A stretch of DNA of 64,000 bases from Gimesia sp. (lineage in GTDB: Bacteria > Planctomycetota > Planctomycetia > Planctomycetales > Planctomycetaceae), in the NCBI GenBank assembly GCA_002706765.1, contig PAJV01000078.1, positions 178,432-242,431 of the forward strand. Reading direction: 5' to 3'. A program made the translations under genes and the position numbers. Numbering within the stretch: position 1 is the stretch's first letter; the number at the start of each line of letters is the position of its first letter. Below are positions 42,747-52,524 of the stretch, piece by piece. The notes beneath the pieces are model-generated. The model was given only the letters and a program-made list of their open reading frames with translations, ran no database searches and had not been told where the DNA came from.

Positions 42747-43014
42747 GGAACTCTTGACCGGAGTGAACGTGAAACAAGCCTTCTGAAAGTAAAATCGGCA
42801 CGATCGCTGCTTCAATTCTAGCGTTAAATTTGAGGAAACAACAGAAGTATTCAATGAATCTGATTTCGCAGGGCACAGGCAACGCGTTTTCCCGCGATTC
42901 CTGTGAATGCGGTAAAATACGGCTGGAGATAAATGCTTATTACGTATAATATTACAGGTAAGGTACGTTTTTTCGGCAGACTGGACCGTGATTCAGATTA
43001 AGAAACGAAATCAC

Positions 43015-43509
43015 ATGAAAAAATCAGTGACGACCAGGGATCCTGATCTTCCGAACTCTCCTGTAACCGAGGGCTCACATCCAGAAGAGGCGGAAACATC
43101 CCATTTGACGGATAAGCCGATTCTGTTTTTTGATGGCGTCTGCGGTTTATGTAATTCCAGTGTCGATTTTGCCATGGCGCGGGATCGGCACGCGCGGCTG
43201 TATTATGCCCCTCTGCAGGGAGAAACTGCCCGCGCGTTATTAAGTGAGCAGGATCTCGCTCATGTAGATACCGTGATTTTCCGGACGGCAGAGGGAGGCC
43301 GCTGTTATCGGCGCTCAGCGGCTGTTGTCCGGCTGCTGTGGCTGCTGGGATTTCCCTGGAATGTTTGTGGAGGGTTGTTGTGGTGTATTCCACTTCCTCT
43401 CCGGAATCTGGGTTACCGAATGATTGCGCGTGTTCGCTATCGCCTGTTTGGAAAACACGAGACTTGCCGGATGCCAAGCCCTGAAGAGCGTGCCCGGCTC
43501 CTGCCTTGA
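43015..43509 (+). CDS. DCC-family thiol-disulfide oxidoreductase-like protein (DUF393)
   Basis: 164 residues from ATG at 43015. ILFFDGVCGLCNSSVDFAMA carries the DGVCGLCN motif (D-x-x-C-x-x-C) that defines the DCC family; RLYYAPLQGETARALL, IFRTAEGGRCYRRSAAVVRL and the C-terminal NLGYRMIARVRYRLFGKHET follow as usual. The family is thioredoxin-like and thought to reduce or oxidise thiols, with unknown partners. A TATAAT at 42945-42950 may be the -10 box. The sulfatase gene starts 31 bp downstream. Confidence 0.85.
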   Translation: MKKSVTTRDPDLPNSPVTEGSHPEEAETSHLTDKPILFFDGVCGLCNSSVDFAMARDRHARLYYAPLQGETARALLSEQDLAHVDTVIFRTAEGGRCYRRSAAVVRLLWLLGFPWNVCGGLLWCIPLPLRNLGYRMIARVRYRLFGKHETCRMPSPEERARLLP

Positions 43510-43540
43510 ACGACTATTTGAAATTGATGAAGAGACCGAT

Positions 43541-44923
43541 ATGCGATTGATGCCGTTGCTATGCTTCCTGATGACAGTTCTGCTTCCCTGTTTAACAGGG
43601 GAAGCGTCAGCGCAAACCGAGCCAACGGCGAAAACCAATTTTATCGTTTTCATTGCCGATGACATGGCCTGGGATGACTGTGGCGCTTATGGTCATCCCA
43701 AAATTCAGACGCCGAATCTTAATCAGCTGGCTGCAGATGGCATGAAATTCAATCATGCGTACTTAACCTGTAGTTCCTGCAGTCCGAGTCGGGCCAGCAT
43801 TATTACCGGCCGCTATCCCCACAGCACGGGAGCCCACCAGTTGCATCTGCCTCTGCCGGCCAGCCAGGTGACTTTTGTTGAGAAACTGAAAGAAGCCGGC
43901 TACTACACCGCTTCAGCCGGAAAGTGGCATCTGGGGACACCCACGGAAAGCAAGTTCGACCTGGTGACGACGAAGTTGAACGAGTGGGTAGCGACCTTGA
44001 AACAAAGACCGAAAGACAAACCGTTTTTCATGTGGTTTGCCTTTAGCGATCCGCATCGTCCTTATCAGCGAAATATTATTGAGCGCCCCCATACCAATGA
44101 GGATGTGATCGTTCCCCCTTATCTGCCTGACACACCGGAGGTCCGGGGAGATCTGGCTTTATATTATGATGAAATCACCAGGCTGGACAGCGTCGTGGGT
44201 GATGTGCGTAAAGAGCTGAGCGCCCAGAAGGTGGCCTCCAACACGGTGGTCGTATTTCTGAGTGACAACGGGCGACCATTCCCCCGCTGTAAAACAACCA
44301 TGTATGACAGTGGAATTCGGACTCCCTGGATTGTCACATGGCCTGAGCAGATCAAAGCGGGGAGTGTCTGTAATTCCCTGGTCAGCTCGGTGGATCTCGC
44401 CCCCACGGTACTGGAACTGGCAGGCTTGCCCGTGGGAGAAACATTTCAGGGAAAAAGTTTTCAGCCCCTTCTGAAGAAACCGGAAGCCACCACCCGTGGA
44501 TTAATTTTTGCGGAGCACAACTGGCATGACTTTGAAGATTTTGGTCGTGCCGTCCGTTCGCCCCGGTTTAAGTATATTCGGAATTTCTACACCGATCTTC
44601 CCGGAACTCCGCCGGCGGATGCCGTCCGCAGTGACACATATACCAAGATGCTGGAACTGCGTGATGCGGGAAAATTGACGGAGGATCAGCAAAGCTGTTT
44701 CCAGATTCCCCGTCAGGAAGTGGAACTGTATGATGTGGAAGCTGATCCGCATGAACTCAACAACCTGGCGGGAAATCCCCAATACCAGGAAGTTCAACAG
44801 GAATTGCGAACCGCGCTGGAGCAGTGGCAGGAAGTCACTCATGACCGCCTGCCCCGCGCCCGTCGACCTGATGAATTTGATCGGGAAACCGGTCAGCAGT
44901 TGCCTGCCTTCCGTAAGAAATAA
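43541..44923 (+). CDS. Secreted sulfatase
   Basis: 460 residues. The Sec signal (MRLMPLLCFLMTVLLPCLTG, cleavage near EASA-Q) is followed by NFIVFIADDMAWDDCGAYGH, Cys80 in CSPSR (formylglycine site), ASIITGRYPHSTGAHQLH, SAGKWHLGT, FFMWFAFSDPHRPYQ, VVFLSDNGRPFPRCK and YDVEADPHELNNLAGN. All alkaline-phosphatase-like sulfatase landmarks are present. It is a different subgroup from the 26900 enzyme. It follows the DCC gene closely. Confidence 0.92.
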   Translation: MRLMPLLCFLMTVLLPCLTGEASAQTEPTAKTNFIVFIADDMAWDDCGAYGHPKIQTPNLNQLAADGMKFNHAYLTCSSCSPSRASIITGRYPHSTGAHQLHLPLPASQVTFVEKLKEAGYYTASAGKWHLGTPTESKFDLVTTKLNEWVATLKQRPKDKPFFMWFAFSDPHRPYQRNIIERPHTNEDVIVPPYLPDTPEVRGDLALYYDEITRLDSVVGDVRKELSAQKVASNTVVVFLSDNGRPFPRCKTTMYDSGIRTPWIVTWPEQIKAGSVCNSLVSSVDLAPTVLELAGLPVGETFQGKSFQPLLKKPEATTRGLIFAEHNWHDFEDFGRAVRSPRFKYIRNFYTDLPGTPPADAVRSDTYTKMLELRDAGKLTEDQQSCFQIPRQEVELYDVEADPHELNNLAGNPQYQEVQQELRTALEQWQEVTHDRLPRARRPDEFDRETGQQLPAFRKK

Positions 44924-45015
44924 CGGATTCTGAATCCATTTCGATATTTGTTGAAACGCCTCAACAGAGGGTCGGGTAAGTCTGCTGTATAGTTCTGATG
45001 GTCTCGAGTTGAACA

Positions 45016-45294
45016 ATGAGCGCGCCGGTAAAGATCAATCTGTCACCTGTTTTCGATGAAAAACCGCCGACAATGCTGCAGAAAGCAGGCGTGGTCGCGA
45101 TGTGCACAGCCACTTTTCTGCTACTCTACTTCTTACTGGCGGGGCCGCTGACCTGGGTGGATGGGAAAATGAAGTTTCCTCCCTTTTCCCGATCTGTGAA
45201 AGTCATCTACGCGCCACTGACGCGGATCGTCAAATCGGATCTTGAGCCCGCCTCCAGTGTGGTCAAAGCCTATGTGGGCCTGTTTAAAAAATAA
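45016..45294 (+). CDS. Small single-TM protein, 92 aa
   Basis: One membrane helix (residues 24-46, AGVVAMCTATFLLLYFLLAG) between a polar N-terminus and a soluble tail containing PPFSRSVKVIYAPLTRIVKS. No family recognised. It lies 12 bp before the PQQ-propeller gene in the same orientation, so both are likely one operon. Confidence 0.6.
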   Translation: MSAPVKINLSPVFDEKPPTMLQKAGVVAMCTATFLLLYFLLAGPLTWVDGKMKFPPFSRSVKVIYAPLTRIVKSDLEPASSVVKAYVGLFKK

Positions 45295-45306
45295 CGGGGC
45301 AGATTC

Positions 45307-46977
45307 ATGAGTGAGCGTGGACGCGAAACCGATCCGGGAGTGGATCAGGCGACAACTGTTGAAACCCCTCGACGAAAATTTCGCTGGAAGTGGGGGCTGG
45401 CCATTCTGGTGCTGGGGATCGCTGTCATTTTTATTGACTGGTTTCGGTTGGCACCAGATCGAACCTATCAGGTGTTCGCGGTCTATAAAGGGATCCGCAA
45501 TATTCTGTTGGGGTTATTCCTCTGGTGGCTGTTGTTTTCGGGATTAGCCTGGAAGACGCGTTTCAAAGGGCTCGGCGGTGCTGTCCTGGTATTCGTGCTG
45601 TTTTTTGGACTGGTACGCGTAGAAAGTTTTGAAGGGGATATGGTCCCCCGGTTTCGATTCCGGTTTGCGGCAACGCCCGAGCAGCGTGCCGCAGCGTATT
45701 TCAAACAGGTTGAGAGCAAAGTCGAAAGAAATCCGAATTCAGCGAAACAGACGCTGGAAGTGGTCCCGGGAGACTGGCCTGGTTACCGGGGAAGCAGCCG
45801 CGACGGGATCGCGGCAACACAGTCGATTCGAACTGACTGGAACACACATTCGCCGAAACTGCTGTGGAAACATCCGGTCGGTGCGGGCTGGGGATCATTC
45901 TGCATTGTCGGCGACCGGGTTTTTACCCAGGAGCAACGGGGCGATGTCGAAGTCGTCGTCTGCTACGACGGGCAGACGGGTGATCAACTCTGGGTTTATG
46001 AAGATGAAGTGCGCTTTGAAGAAACGCTGGGAGGCGTCGGGCCACGGGCCACGCCGACTTTCGATCAGGGATTTCTTTACACGGTCGGCGGAACGGGAGT
46101 TCTCCATTGCTTCGAAGCGGCTACAGGCATTGAAGTCTGGACTCATGATCTGCTTGAAGAACAGGATTTTAAAAATCTGCAATGGGGCATGTCCGGCTCC
46201 CCTTTGATCTGGGAAGATCTGGTGATCGTGAACCAGGGACTGGTGATGGATACGTCCGAATTGAATCATCGTTCGATCATTGCTTTCGATAAACGGACTG
46301 GAAAGCAGGCGTGGACCAGTGGCAGCCGAAAACCGAGTTACAGTTCTCCCCAACTGGCAGAATTGCAGGGTGTGCCTCAGATCCTGGTGTTTCATGCAAA
46401 GGGACTGGAAAGCTTTGCGCCGGCAGATGGTCAGTCACTCTGGTTTTTTCCCTGGACAAATCAGGCAGGAGTCAATGCGGCTCAGCCCATCGTAATTGAT
46501 GATTCATCAATCTTTATCGGTTCGGGATATGGCGTGGGTTCGGCGCGGCTTTCAATTAAGAAGTCCGGCGACGATTGGCAAGTGACCGAAGTCTGGACGA
46601 GTAACAGTCCCAAACTGAAATTCAATTCTGCTGTGAAGCGGGATGGTTTCGTATATGGACTGGATGAAGGAATTCTCACCTGTCTGAATCTGGAGAATGG
46701 GAACCGCATCTGGAAGAAGGGACGCTACGGTTACGGTCAGATGCTGCTGGTGGGATCAATGCTGCTGATCCTGGCAGAGGATGGTCGCGTGGAACTCGTG
46801 AAAGCGGATCCGGAAGCATATACCCAGGTAGCAGAATTTCAGGCGATCAGCGGACAGACCTGGAATCATCCCGCCCTGGCACACGGGAAACTGTTTGTGC
46901 GAAACAGCGAAATGGCTGCCTGTTACGACATTTCCACGGGCTCGCAAACCACATCCGTTGAGAAAACGGACCGTTAG
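45307..46977 (+). CDS. Membrane-anchored PQQ-like beta-propeller protein
   Basis: 556 residues. Two to three hydrophobic helices in the first 100 residues (WGLAILVLGIAVIFIDWF, ILLGLFLWWLLFSGLAW, AVLVFVLFFGLV) precede a BamB-type propeller: DWPGYRGSSRDGIAATQSI, LLWKHPVGAGWGSFCIVGDR, VVCYDGQTGDQLWVYED, GVLHCFEAATGIEVWTHDLL, SIIAFDKRTGKQAWTSGSRK and CLNLENGNRIWKKGRYGYGQ are the blades, each with the A/G-x-D-x-x-T-G-x-x-x-W motif. Planctomycetes have many such proteins; the propeller probably mediates protein contacts rather than holding PQQ. Confidence 0.85.
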   Translation: MSERGRETDPGVDQATTVETPRRKFRWKWGLAILVLGIAVIFIDWFRLAPDRTYQVFAVYKGIRNILLGLFLWWLLFSGLAWKTRFKGLGGAVLVFVLFFGLVRVESFEGDMVPRFRFRFAATPEQRAAAYFKQVESKVERNPNSAKQTLEVVPGDWPGYRGSSRDGIAATQSIRTDWNTHSPKLLWKHPVGAGWGSFCIVGDRVFTQEQRGDVEVVVCYDGQTGDQLWVYEDEVRFEETLGGVGPRATPTFDQGFLYTVGGTGVLHCFEAATGIEVWTHDLLEEQDFKNLQWGMSGSPLIWEDLVIVNQGLVMDTSELNHRSIIAFDKRTGKQAWTSGSRKPSYSSPQLAELQGVPQILVFHAKGLESFAPADGQSLWFFPWTNQAGVNAAQPIVIDDSSIFIGSGYGVGSARLSIKKSGDDWQVTEVWTSNSPKLKFNSAVKRDGFVYGLDEGILTCLNLENGNRIWKKGRYGYGQMLLVGSMLLILAEDGRVELVKADPEAYTQVAEFQAISGQTWNHPALAHGKLFVRNSEMAACYDISTGSQTTSVEKTDR

Positions 46978-47214
46978 AGGCAGCCTTTCAAGCATCGGTT
47001 TCGTCCTCTGTTGCCTTTCTCCGAAATGAGTAAAGCTAAGTAAGATCTGCGGATTGTACTTGACGGAGTGCGGCTGCAGTTGCACAATAGACGATAAATA
47101 AACACCTGCCTATATGTTTTGACTTCCCACAACGTATTGAAACAGAATAAGTTTCGCTACGTCCCGCCTCGGACAGCCAGACTGTCTGAACGACATTGCA
47201 GAGAAAGGAGACCC

Positions 47215-48948
47215 ATGTTTCGCGCGAACATGCGAGTTTACGTTTTGCTGCTGATTGTGTTCTCCCACCCGCTGATATCAGCCTCAGTCGAGGCTGCGGA
47301 TCGGTCTCAGTTTCCTGAGGCACCACTGATCGCCAACAAGCCAATTTTGCCTGCCGAACCACCATTGCATGAGTCGATCGACAGGCTGATCCAGAATCGA
47401 ACTGCAGACTATGCGAAGCTGGCATCTCCGCTGAGTAATGACGCTGAATTTCTGCGGCGGATTTACCTCGATCTGACAGGGCGGATTCCGACCATCGAAC
47501 AGACGCGGACTTTTCTGAAAGATCAGCGCACCAATAAACGTGCGATCCTGATCGATCAGTTGTTGAATTCTCCCGAGTACGCCCGCTTTGTAGCGCAGCG
47601 CCTGGATGTGATGCTGATGCAGCGGATGAATAAGAAATACATCGATCCGGCTAAGTGGGAAGAATACCTGCGGACATCTGTTGCGGAGAACAAACCGCTG
47701 GATCAACTGGTGCGCGAAATCCTTTCTGCGGATGGGACAGAGAAAGAACATCAGGCAGCCGCTCGCTTTTACCTGGCCCGAGATGGTGAAGTCAATGAGC
47801 TGACCCGTGACATCAGTCGGATTTTTCTGGGAGCCGACCTGACGTGTGCCCAGTGCCATGATCACCCGGAAGTTGCAGACTGGAAGCAGGATCATTATTA
47901 CGGGATCTCGGCGTTCCTGATTCGCAGTTTTGTATTTACCGACAAACAGAAAAAGCAGACCGTCCTGGCTGAGAAGGCAGAAGGGGAAGTCAAATATGAG
48001 TCGGTGTTCGAAGTTCGAGATAAAACATCCAAAGGTCCCGCAACGACACTGCCTGCCGTCTTCGATAACAAAAAAATTCCCGAACCTGTTTTCAAAAAGG
48101 GAGAGGAATACAAGGTCAAGCCAGCCAAAGGCGTGCGGCCGATTCCCCAATACAGCCGTCGTGCTCAGCTGGGAGATGCTATTACCACAGATAATCGCCG
48201 CTTTGCCCGGACTATGGCGAATCGTTTATGGGACATGCTGCTGGGGCGGGGAATCGTCCATCCGCTTGATGCGGATCATTCGGATAATCCTCCCTCGCAT
48301 CCCGAACTGCTGGATGTATTAACCGAACAGCTGATGGCGCATGAATACGATCTGAAATGGTACCTGCGTGAAATCGCATTAAGCGAAACGTACCAGCGAT
48401 CGAGTGCGAATGAATTATTTCAGGAGCAGACAGCGAAGGAATTATCCGATGCACAATTTACGCATGCCCTGTTAAAGCCTTTAAACCCGGAACAGTATGC
48501 CTGGGCAGTGATGGAAGCGACCGGGCTGGCAGAAGTGCATCGCAACAGCCTGAAACAGAAGTTGAATGAAGCCACACTGCGAAAAAACCTGCTGGGGTAT
48601 GAACGCCAGTTTGTGTCCCTGTTTGGGGGAGTGCCCGGTGAACCGGTCAAAGAGTTCGAAGCGATGGCGGACCAGATCTTATATCTGTCCAACGATCAGC
48701 GGATCCAGGTGATCCTGCCGGCGAGAGCGGGAAATCTGGCGGATCGTCTTCTGAAGATTCCAGTGGACCAAACCCCACAGCTGGCAGAAGAGCTGTATCT
48801 CAGTGTCCTCACAAGACCGCCTCTTCAGACGGAAACGGAAGAGGTGACTGCGTTGCTGGCAGAAAAAAAGGGGCAGGATCGGGCAGTGATGGTCACCGAT
48901 CTGATCTGGGCGTTGTTAATGTCATCCGAGTTTCGTTTTAATCACTGA
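47215..48948 (+). CDS. DUF1549/DUF1553 protein (planctomycete)
   Basis: 577 residues from ATG at 47215 (GAAAGGAG upstream) with a signal peptide ending SVEA. DUF1549: EFLRRIYLDLTGRIPTIEQT and LLNSPEYARFVAQRLDVML; then ADLTCAQCHDHPEVADWKQD with a C-x2-CH pattern; DUF1553: NRRFARTMANRLWDMLLGRG, IVHPLDADHSDNPPSHPELL and WYLREIALSETYQRSS. These families are confined largely to planctomycetes and relatives and usually stand next to DUF1501 genes, as here. Role unknown, thought to be in secreted polysaccharide processing or envelope biology. Confidence 0.92.
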   Translation: MFRANMRVYVLLLIVFSHPLISASVEAADRSQFPEAPLIANKPILPAEPPLHESIDRLIQNRTADYAKLASPLSNDAEFLRRIYLDLTGRIPTIEQTRTFLKDQRTNKRAILIDQLLNSPEYARFVAQRLDVMLMQRMNKKYIDPAKWEEYLRTSVAENKPLDQLVREILSADGTEKEHQAAARFYLARDGEVNELTRDISRIFLGADLTCAQCHDHPEVADWKQDHYYGISAFLIRSFVFTDKQKKQTVLAEKAEGEVKYESVFEVRDKTSKGPATTLPAVFDNKKIPEPVFKKGEEYKVKPAKGVRPIPQYSRRAQLGDAITTDNRRFARTMANRLWDMLLGRGIVHPLDADHSDNPPSHPELLDVLTEQLMAHEYDLKWYLREIALSETYQRSSANELFQEQTAKELSDAQFTHALLKPLNPEQYAWAVMEATGLAEVHRNSLKQKLNEATLRKNLLGYERQFVSLFGGVPGEPVKEFEAMADQILYLSNDQRIQVILPARAGNLADRLLKIPVDQTPQLAEELYLSVLTRPPLQTETEEVTALLAEKKGQDRAVMVTDLIWALLMSSEFRFNH

Positions 48949-49012
48949 CAGTACAGACTCAATGTGATTCTATTACAGACCGACTTATGGAATGCAGGGA
49001 AAGGGTGTGACA

Positions 49013-50287
49013 ATGCGTTGTAACTATGCTTGTGGATCACATGAATCACTGACGCGTCGATCTTTCATGGGGGGCACTGCCGCTGGTGCATTGAGTATGC
49101 TGGGCTTTGGTGGCATGACCCAGGTTCAGGCAGCAAAAAAACTGGCTGCCCAACAGAAGCAGGTGGTGGTCTTCTGGCTGTCGGGCGGTGTCAGCCAGCT
49201 GGAGACCTGGGATCCCAAGCCGGGAACGGAAACGGGAGGACCATTCCAGGCGATTTCGACCTCAGCCCCTGGCGTACAGATCAGCGAACTGCTGCCATAT
49301 ACGGCGCAGCAAATGCATCATCTGGCGCTGGTCCGGGGGATCAACACCAGAGAAAACAATCATGGCAAAGGAGCCTACATCATGCAGACCGGGCGAAAAG
49401 AACAGCCTGGATTTGCTTACCCGTACCTGGGCTCCTCGTTTTCCAGCCATCTGTCCCCTCCCGACAGCCCGTTGCCGGGATATATTTCAGTAGGTGCCGG
49501 GGGCTCTTCGAAAGAGGCGACCTTTCTGGGCCCCCGTCATGCGCCGCTGGTTCTCTCGGGTGGCAAGGCACCGGCCAACCTGGAGATGCATGCTTCCATG
49601 ACGACGGAGCGGGACAAGCTGAGACGGAGTCTGCGCAGCAAAGTCAGCCAGCGATTTGAGCAAAAACGCAAGACCGCCCATACTGAAGTTTACAATGAAT
49701 CGTTCGATCAGGCGGCAGCGTTGATGTCCCGGCGGGATATTTTCGACTTCAGTCATTTTTCTGACAAAGACGTCGAACGTTACGGCAAGCATGATTTCGG
49801 CCAGCACTGCCTGATGGCTCGCCAGTTGATTGAGAAAGGCGTAACGTTCGTCAAAGTGGGACATACCAACTACGATACGCACTCTGAGAATTTCAATTTT
49901 CATATCGAACAACTGGGCGAATTCGATCGGCCTTTCGCGATGTTTATCTCGGATCTCTACGATCGTGGTTTACTGGAGCATACCCTGATTATCTGCATGT
50001 GCGAATTTGGTCGCACGCCGAAAATTAATTCGCGCGTGGGCCGCGATCACTGGGGCACAGCCTGGTCGATCGCCGTGGGCGGGGCCGGGATTAAAGGGGG
50101 CGCCGTTTCCGGAAAGACCAATGAAACCGGTACCCAAGTGATTGATCGTGAAGTCAATGGCGGTCACCTGTTCCACACCTACTACCAGGCGGTCGGCCTG
50201 GATTCGACGGAAGAATTTTACCCCAATGGTCAGCCGATTGCCAAAGCCGATCCCAAGACTGAGGCGATCAAGGAGATTCTGGCGTGA
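49013..50287 (+). CDS. DUF1501 protein with Tat signal
   Basis: 424 residues from the ATG at 49013. The N-terminus SLTRRSFMGGTAAGALSMLG is a twin-arginine signal. The body has the alkaline-phosphatase-like DUF1501 marks: VVFWLSGGVSQLETWDPKPG, LALVRGINTRENNHGKGAY, GRDHWGTAWSIAVGGAGI, MCEFGRTPKIN and NGGHLFHTYYQAVGLD. It would fold in the cytoplasm, probably with metals, and be exported folded. Its stop overlaps the GTG start of the WD40 gene (GCGTGA). Confidence 0.92.
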   Translation: MRCNYACGSHESLTRRSFMGGTAAGALSMLGFGGMTQVQAAKKLAAQQKQVVVFWLSGGVSQLETWDPKPGTETGGPFQAISTSAPGVQISELLPYTAQQMHHLALVRGINTRENNHGKGAYIMQTGRKEQPGFAYPYLGSSFSSHLSPPDSPLPGYISVGAGGSSKEATFLGPRHAPLVLSGGKAPANLEMHASMTTERDKLRRSLRSKVSQRFEQKRKTAHTEVYNESFDQAAALMSRRDIFDFSHFSDKDVERYGKHDFGQHCLMARQLIEKGVTFVKVGHTNYDTHSENFNFHIEQLGEFDRPFAMFISDLYDRGLLEHTLIICMCEFGRTPKINSRVGRDHWGTAWSIAVGGAGIKGGAVSGKTNETGTQVIDREVNGGHLFHTYYQAVGLDSTEEFYPNGQPIAKADPKTEAIKEILA

Positions 50288-51966
50288 TTAAATTTTATCA
50301 ACGGCGGTCCTCCCTGATTTGTCTGCAGACGGCTGTCATGCTGTGCGGTATTTCCGTGCTTCCGGCTGCCGAGAAACCGACTGACAAGACAGAGAACTCA
50401 CAGTTACCACTACAGGCAGTAAAGCCCATTCTCAATCATGGTCCGACATCATTACCGGCTGCTTTGCCATTTGCAGAACTGGATGCGGACAAAGCTGCGC
50501 GAATGACTGCCGCTCAGGAGAAGGCAGTCAATCAGCTTACGGCAGAACTCAAACAGGTGGAAGCCGAGATCAATCAGCTGCAAACTGAACTGAAAGAGGC
50601 AAAACAGAAGATCAAATCTGAAACAGAGGCATTGAACACGATACAACAGAACTTGAAGGAGTCGCAGAATAAGAAACCCGAAGATCCGCAAAATAAAGAT
50701 CAGGCTGATGATTCGGCAGAGGCGGTCAAACTCAAAGCAGAAACCCTGTCCAGAGAACTGAATACGCTGGAACAGCAGGTGAAGCAGCGGGAGCAGTCGC
50801 TGACTGAGAAACAGAAGCAGCAGGCAGAATTAAAAAAACAGGCAGCGGCAGCAGAAAAGCAACTGACAGAACAGCGGGCGAAAGCGAACCAGTTTCAGGA
50901 ATTCGTAAAACTGTTTCGCGACCAGCAGCCGACGGCTGATCCGGAACGGTTTCGAGAAGTGGCAGCGTTTTCCCATTCACGCCCCTTATATTCCTGCAAG
51001 ATTGATGCCAGTGGAAATTACCTGCTGGCGGGGGCCCAGGGTTCCGCTTTTAATCGCTGGGATCTGGTCAGCGCGGAGAATACAGAACTGCTGGGACACC
51101 AGAGCTGGGTCCGTCGTTTTGACGTGGGGCGTGCGAGCCCCCTGTTAATCACGGGCGCCTATGAAGGAAAGGTCGCCTGGTGGAACCTGGAGGCAGAGCA
51201 GCCGAAGCCACAGCATTTGGTGACAGCCCATAAAGGATATGTGCGGGCAGTGGCGATCAGCCCCGATGGATCACTGGTGGCCACTGGCGGAAATGACTGC
51301 CTGGTGAAGCTCTGGTCGGTAAAAGAGGCAAAGCTGATCAGGACACTGTCAGGCCATGAACATCAGGTCTATAACGTTAAGTTTCATCCGAGTGGCCGCT
51401 GGCTGATTTCCGGTGATTTAAGAGGAAATCTGAAACAGTGGGATGTGGAAACCGGGAAACTGGAACGCGATTTCGACGGGAGTGCGATTTATAAGTATGA
51501 CACCACGTTCCACGGTCACATTGGTGGCGTACGCGGAATGGATATCAGCCGGGATGGCAAGTATTTTGCCATCAGTGGAATCGGTGGAGTCTCAAATGCG
51601 TTCGCCGGGATTGGAGTTCCCACCGTCATTCTGTTTGACTGGGCCACCGGTAAGCGCCTGGCAGTCATGACCCCCGATGATAATTTTAAAGGGACCTGCT
51701 GGGGAGTTCGCTTTCATCCCGAAAATGACTTTATCGCTGCCGTGGGCGGCAATTCGTCGGGGATGATCTGGTTCTGGAAACTGGGAGAAGACAAACCTTT
51801 CGCATCAGAAAAAATCAAAAGTGTTCCCTATGATCTGGATTTCCATCCCGATGGTCTGCGGATGTGCGTGGCCTGCTTTGACAAAACAGCGCGCCTCTAT
51901 CACCTGGGCCCGGAAACTCCTGCAGAACTCGCAGCCGCTAAAAAAACGAAGGCGAAGAAAAAATAG
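50284..51966 (+). CDS. Secreted coiled-coil/WD40 protein
   Basis: 560 residues. The GTG start at 50284 overlaps the DUF1501 stop by four bases, indicating translational coupling. A signal peptide (ICLQTAVMLCGISVLPAAEK) is followed by a long coiled coil rich in E, K and Q (residues 65-215) and six to seven WD40 repeats: LLGHQSWVRRFDVGRASPLL, AHKGYVRAVAISPDGSLVAT, GHEHQVYNVKFHPSGRWLIS and so on. It is the third member of the DUF1549-DUF1501-WD40 operon and may serve as its scaffold outside the cytoplasm. Confidence 0.88.
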   Translation: MIKFYQRRSSLICLQTAVMLCGISVLPAAEKPTDKTENSQLPLQAVKPILNHGPTSLPAALPFAELDADKAARMTAAQEKAVNQLTAELKQVEAEINQLQTELKEAKQKIKSETEALNTIQQNLKESQNKKPEDPQNKDQADDSAEAVKLKAETLSRELNTLEQQVKQREQSLTEKQKQQAELKKQAAAAEKQLTEQRAKANQFQEFVKLFRDQQPTADPERFREVAAFSHSRPLYSCKIDASGNYLLAGAQGSAFNRWDLVSAENTELLGHQSWVRRFDVGRASPLLITGAYEGKVAWWNLEAEQPKPQHLVTAHKGYVRAVAISPDGSLVATGGNDCLVKLWSVKEAKLIRTLSGHEHQVYNVKFHPSGRWLISGDLRGNLKQWDVETGKLERDFDGSAIYKYDTTFHGHIGGVRGMDISRDGKYFAISGIGGVSNAFAGIGVPTVILFDWATGKRLAVMTPDDNFKGTCWGVRFHPENDFIAAVGGNSSGMIWFWKLGEDKPFASEKIKSVPYDLDFHPDGLRMCVACFDKTARLYHLGPETPAELAAAKKTKAKKK

Positions 51967-51969
51967 CGG

Positions 51970-52524
51970 TCACTTTGCTGGTGGAACACGTCGGACCGAT
52001 TCCTGTTCCGCCAGCAGTTTCAGTTTTGTCATCTGCGATTTCAGAATGCGCTTTGTGAACCAGCTGAACAGGACACTCATGACCCGATAGTAAAAGGATG
52101 TGAATGTCAGTTCGCAGTGATAATCCAGTTCCGTTTTTCTGCCGTGTGACGTCAATTCATAGGTGACTTCAATCCGATGTGCGGGATGCATCAGTTTCAC
52201 TGCGAGCAGTGTCGGCGGTTCATAGGCGGTGACAATTCCTTTATATCTTTGGGTATTCAGACCTTCTTTAATTGTATGGATAAATTTTGTTCCCACCCGG
52301 TAATCCGTTTTTTTCCCCTTGGGATATTCTACCGATTCCAGCCCTTCCATCCAGAGCTGCATTTTTTCATCGTCATTCAGGTAACTGAATACGACTTCGA
52401 CGGGAGCAATAATTTCCTGATGGTGTGTTATCTCCAAAGCCACTCTCTCCCCGCTTGAACCTGACTCGCCCTGTGAACTCCGAAGTGTAATTTTACCCTC
52501 GCGATTCAAAGAAATCTTTTCCAT
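51970..52524 (-). CDS. SRPBCC (START-like) protein
   Basis: 184 residues. ITHHQEIIAPVEVVFSYLND and MQLWMEGLESVEY, YRVGTKFIHTIKEGLNTQRY, VTAYEPPTLLAVKLM and VTYELTSHGRKTELDYHCEL give the helix-grip fold of the polyketide cyclase/SRPBCC superfamily. The C-terminal helix YRVMSVLFSWFTKRILKSQ is amphipathic and may bind membranes. These domains carry hydrophobic ligands. It converges tightly with the WD40 gene (3 bp). Confidence 0.8.
   Translation of the reverse strand: MEKISLNREGKITLRSSQGESGSSGERVALEITHHQEIIAPVEVVFSYLNDDEKMQLWMEGLESVEYPKGKKTDYRVGTKFIHTIKEGLNTQRYKGIVTAYEPPTLLAVKLMHPAHRIEVTYELTSHGRKTELDYHCELTFTSFYYRVMSVLFSWFTKRILKSQMTKLKLLAEQESVRRVPPAK

Noticed and set aside
47284-48150. Minus-strand frame of 288 codons
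   Set aside because: Antisense to the DUF1549 domain; composition follows the sense codons.
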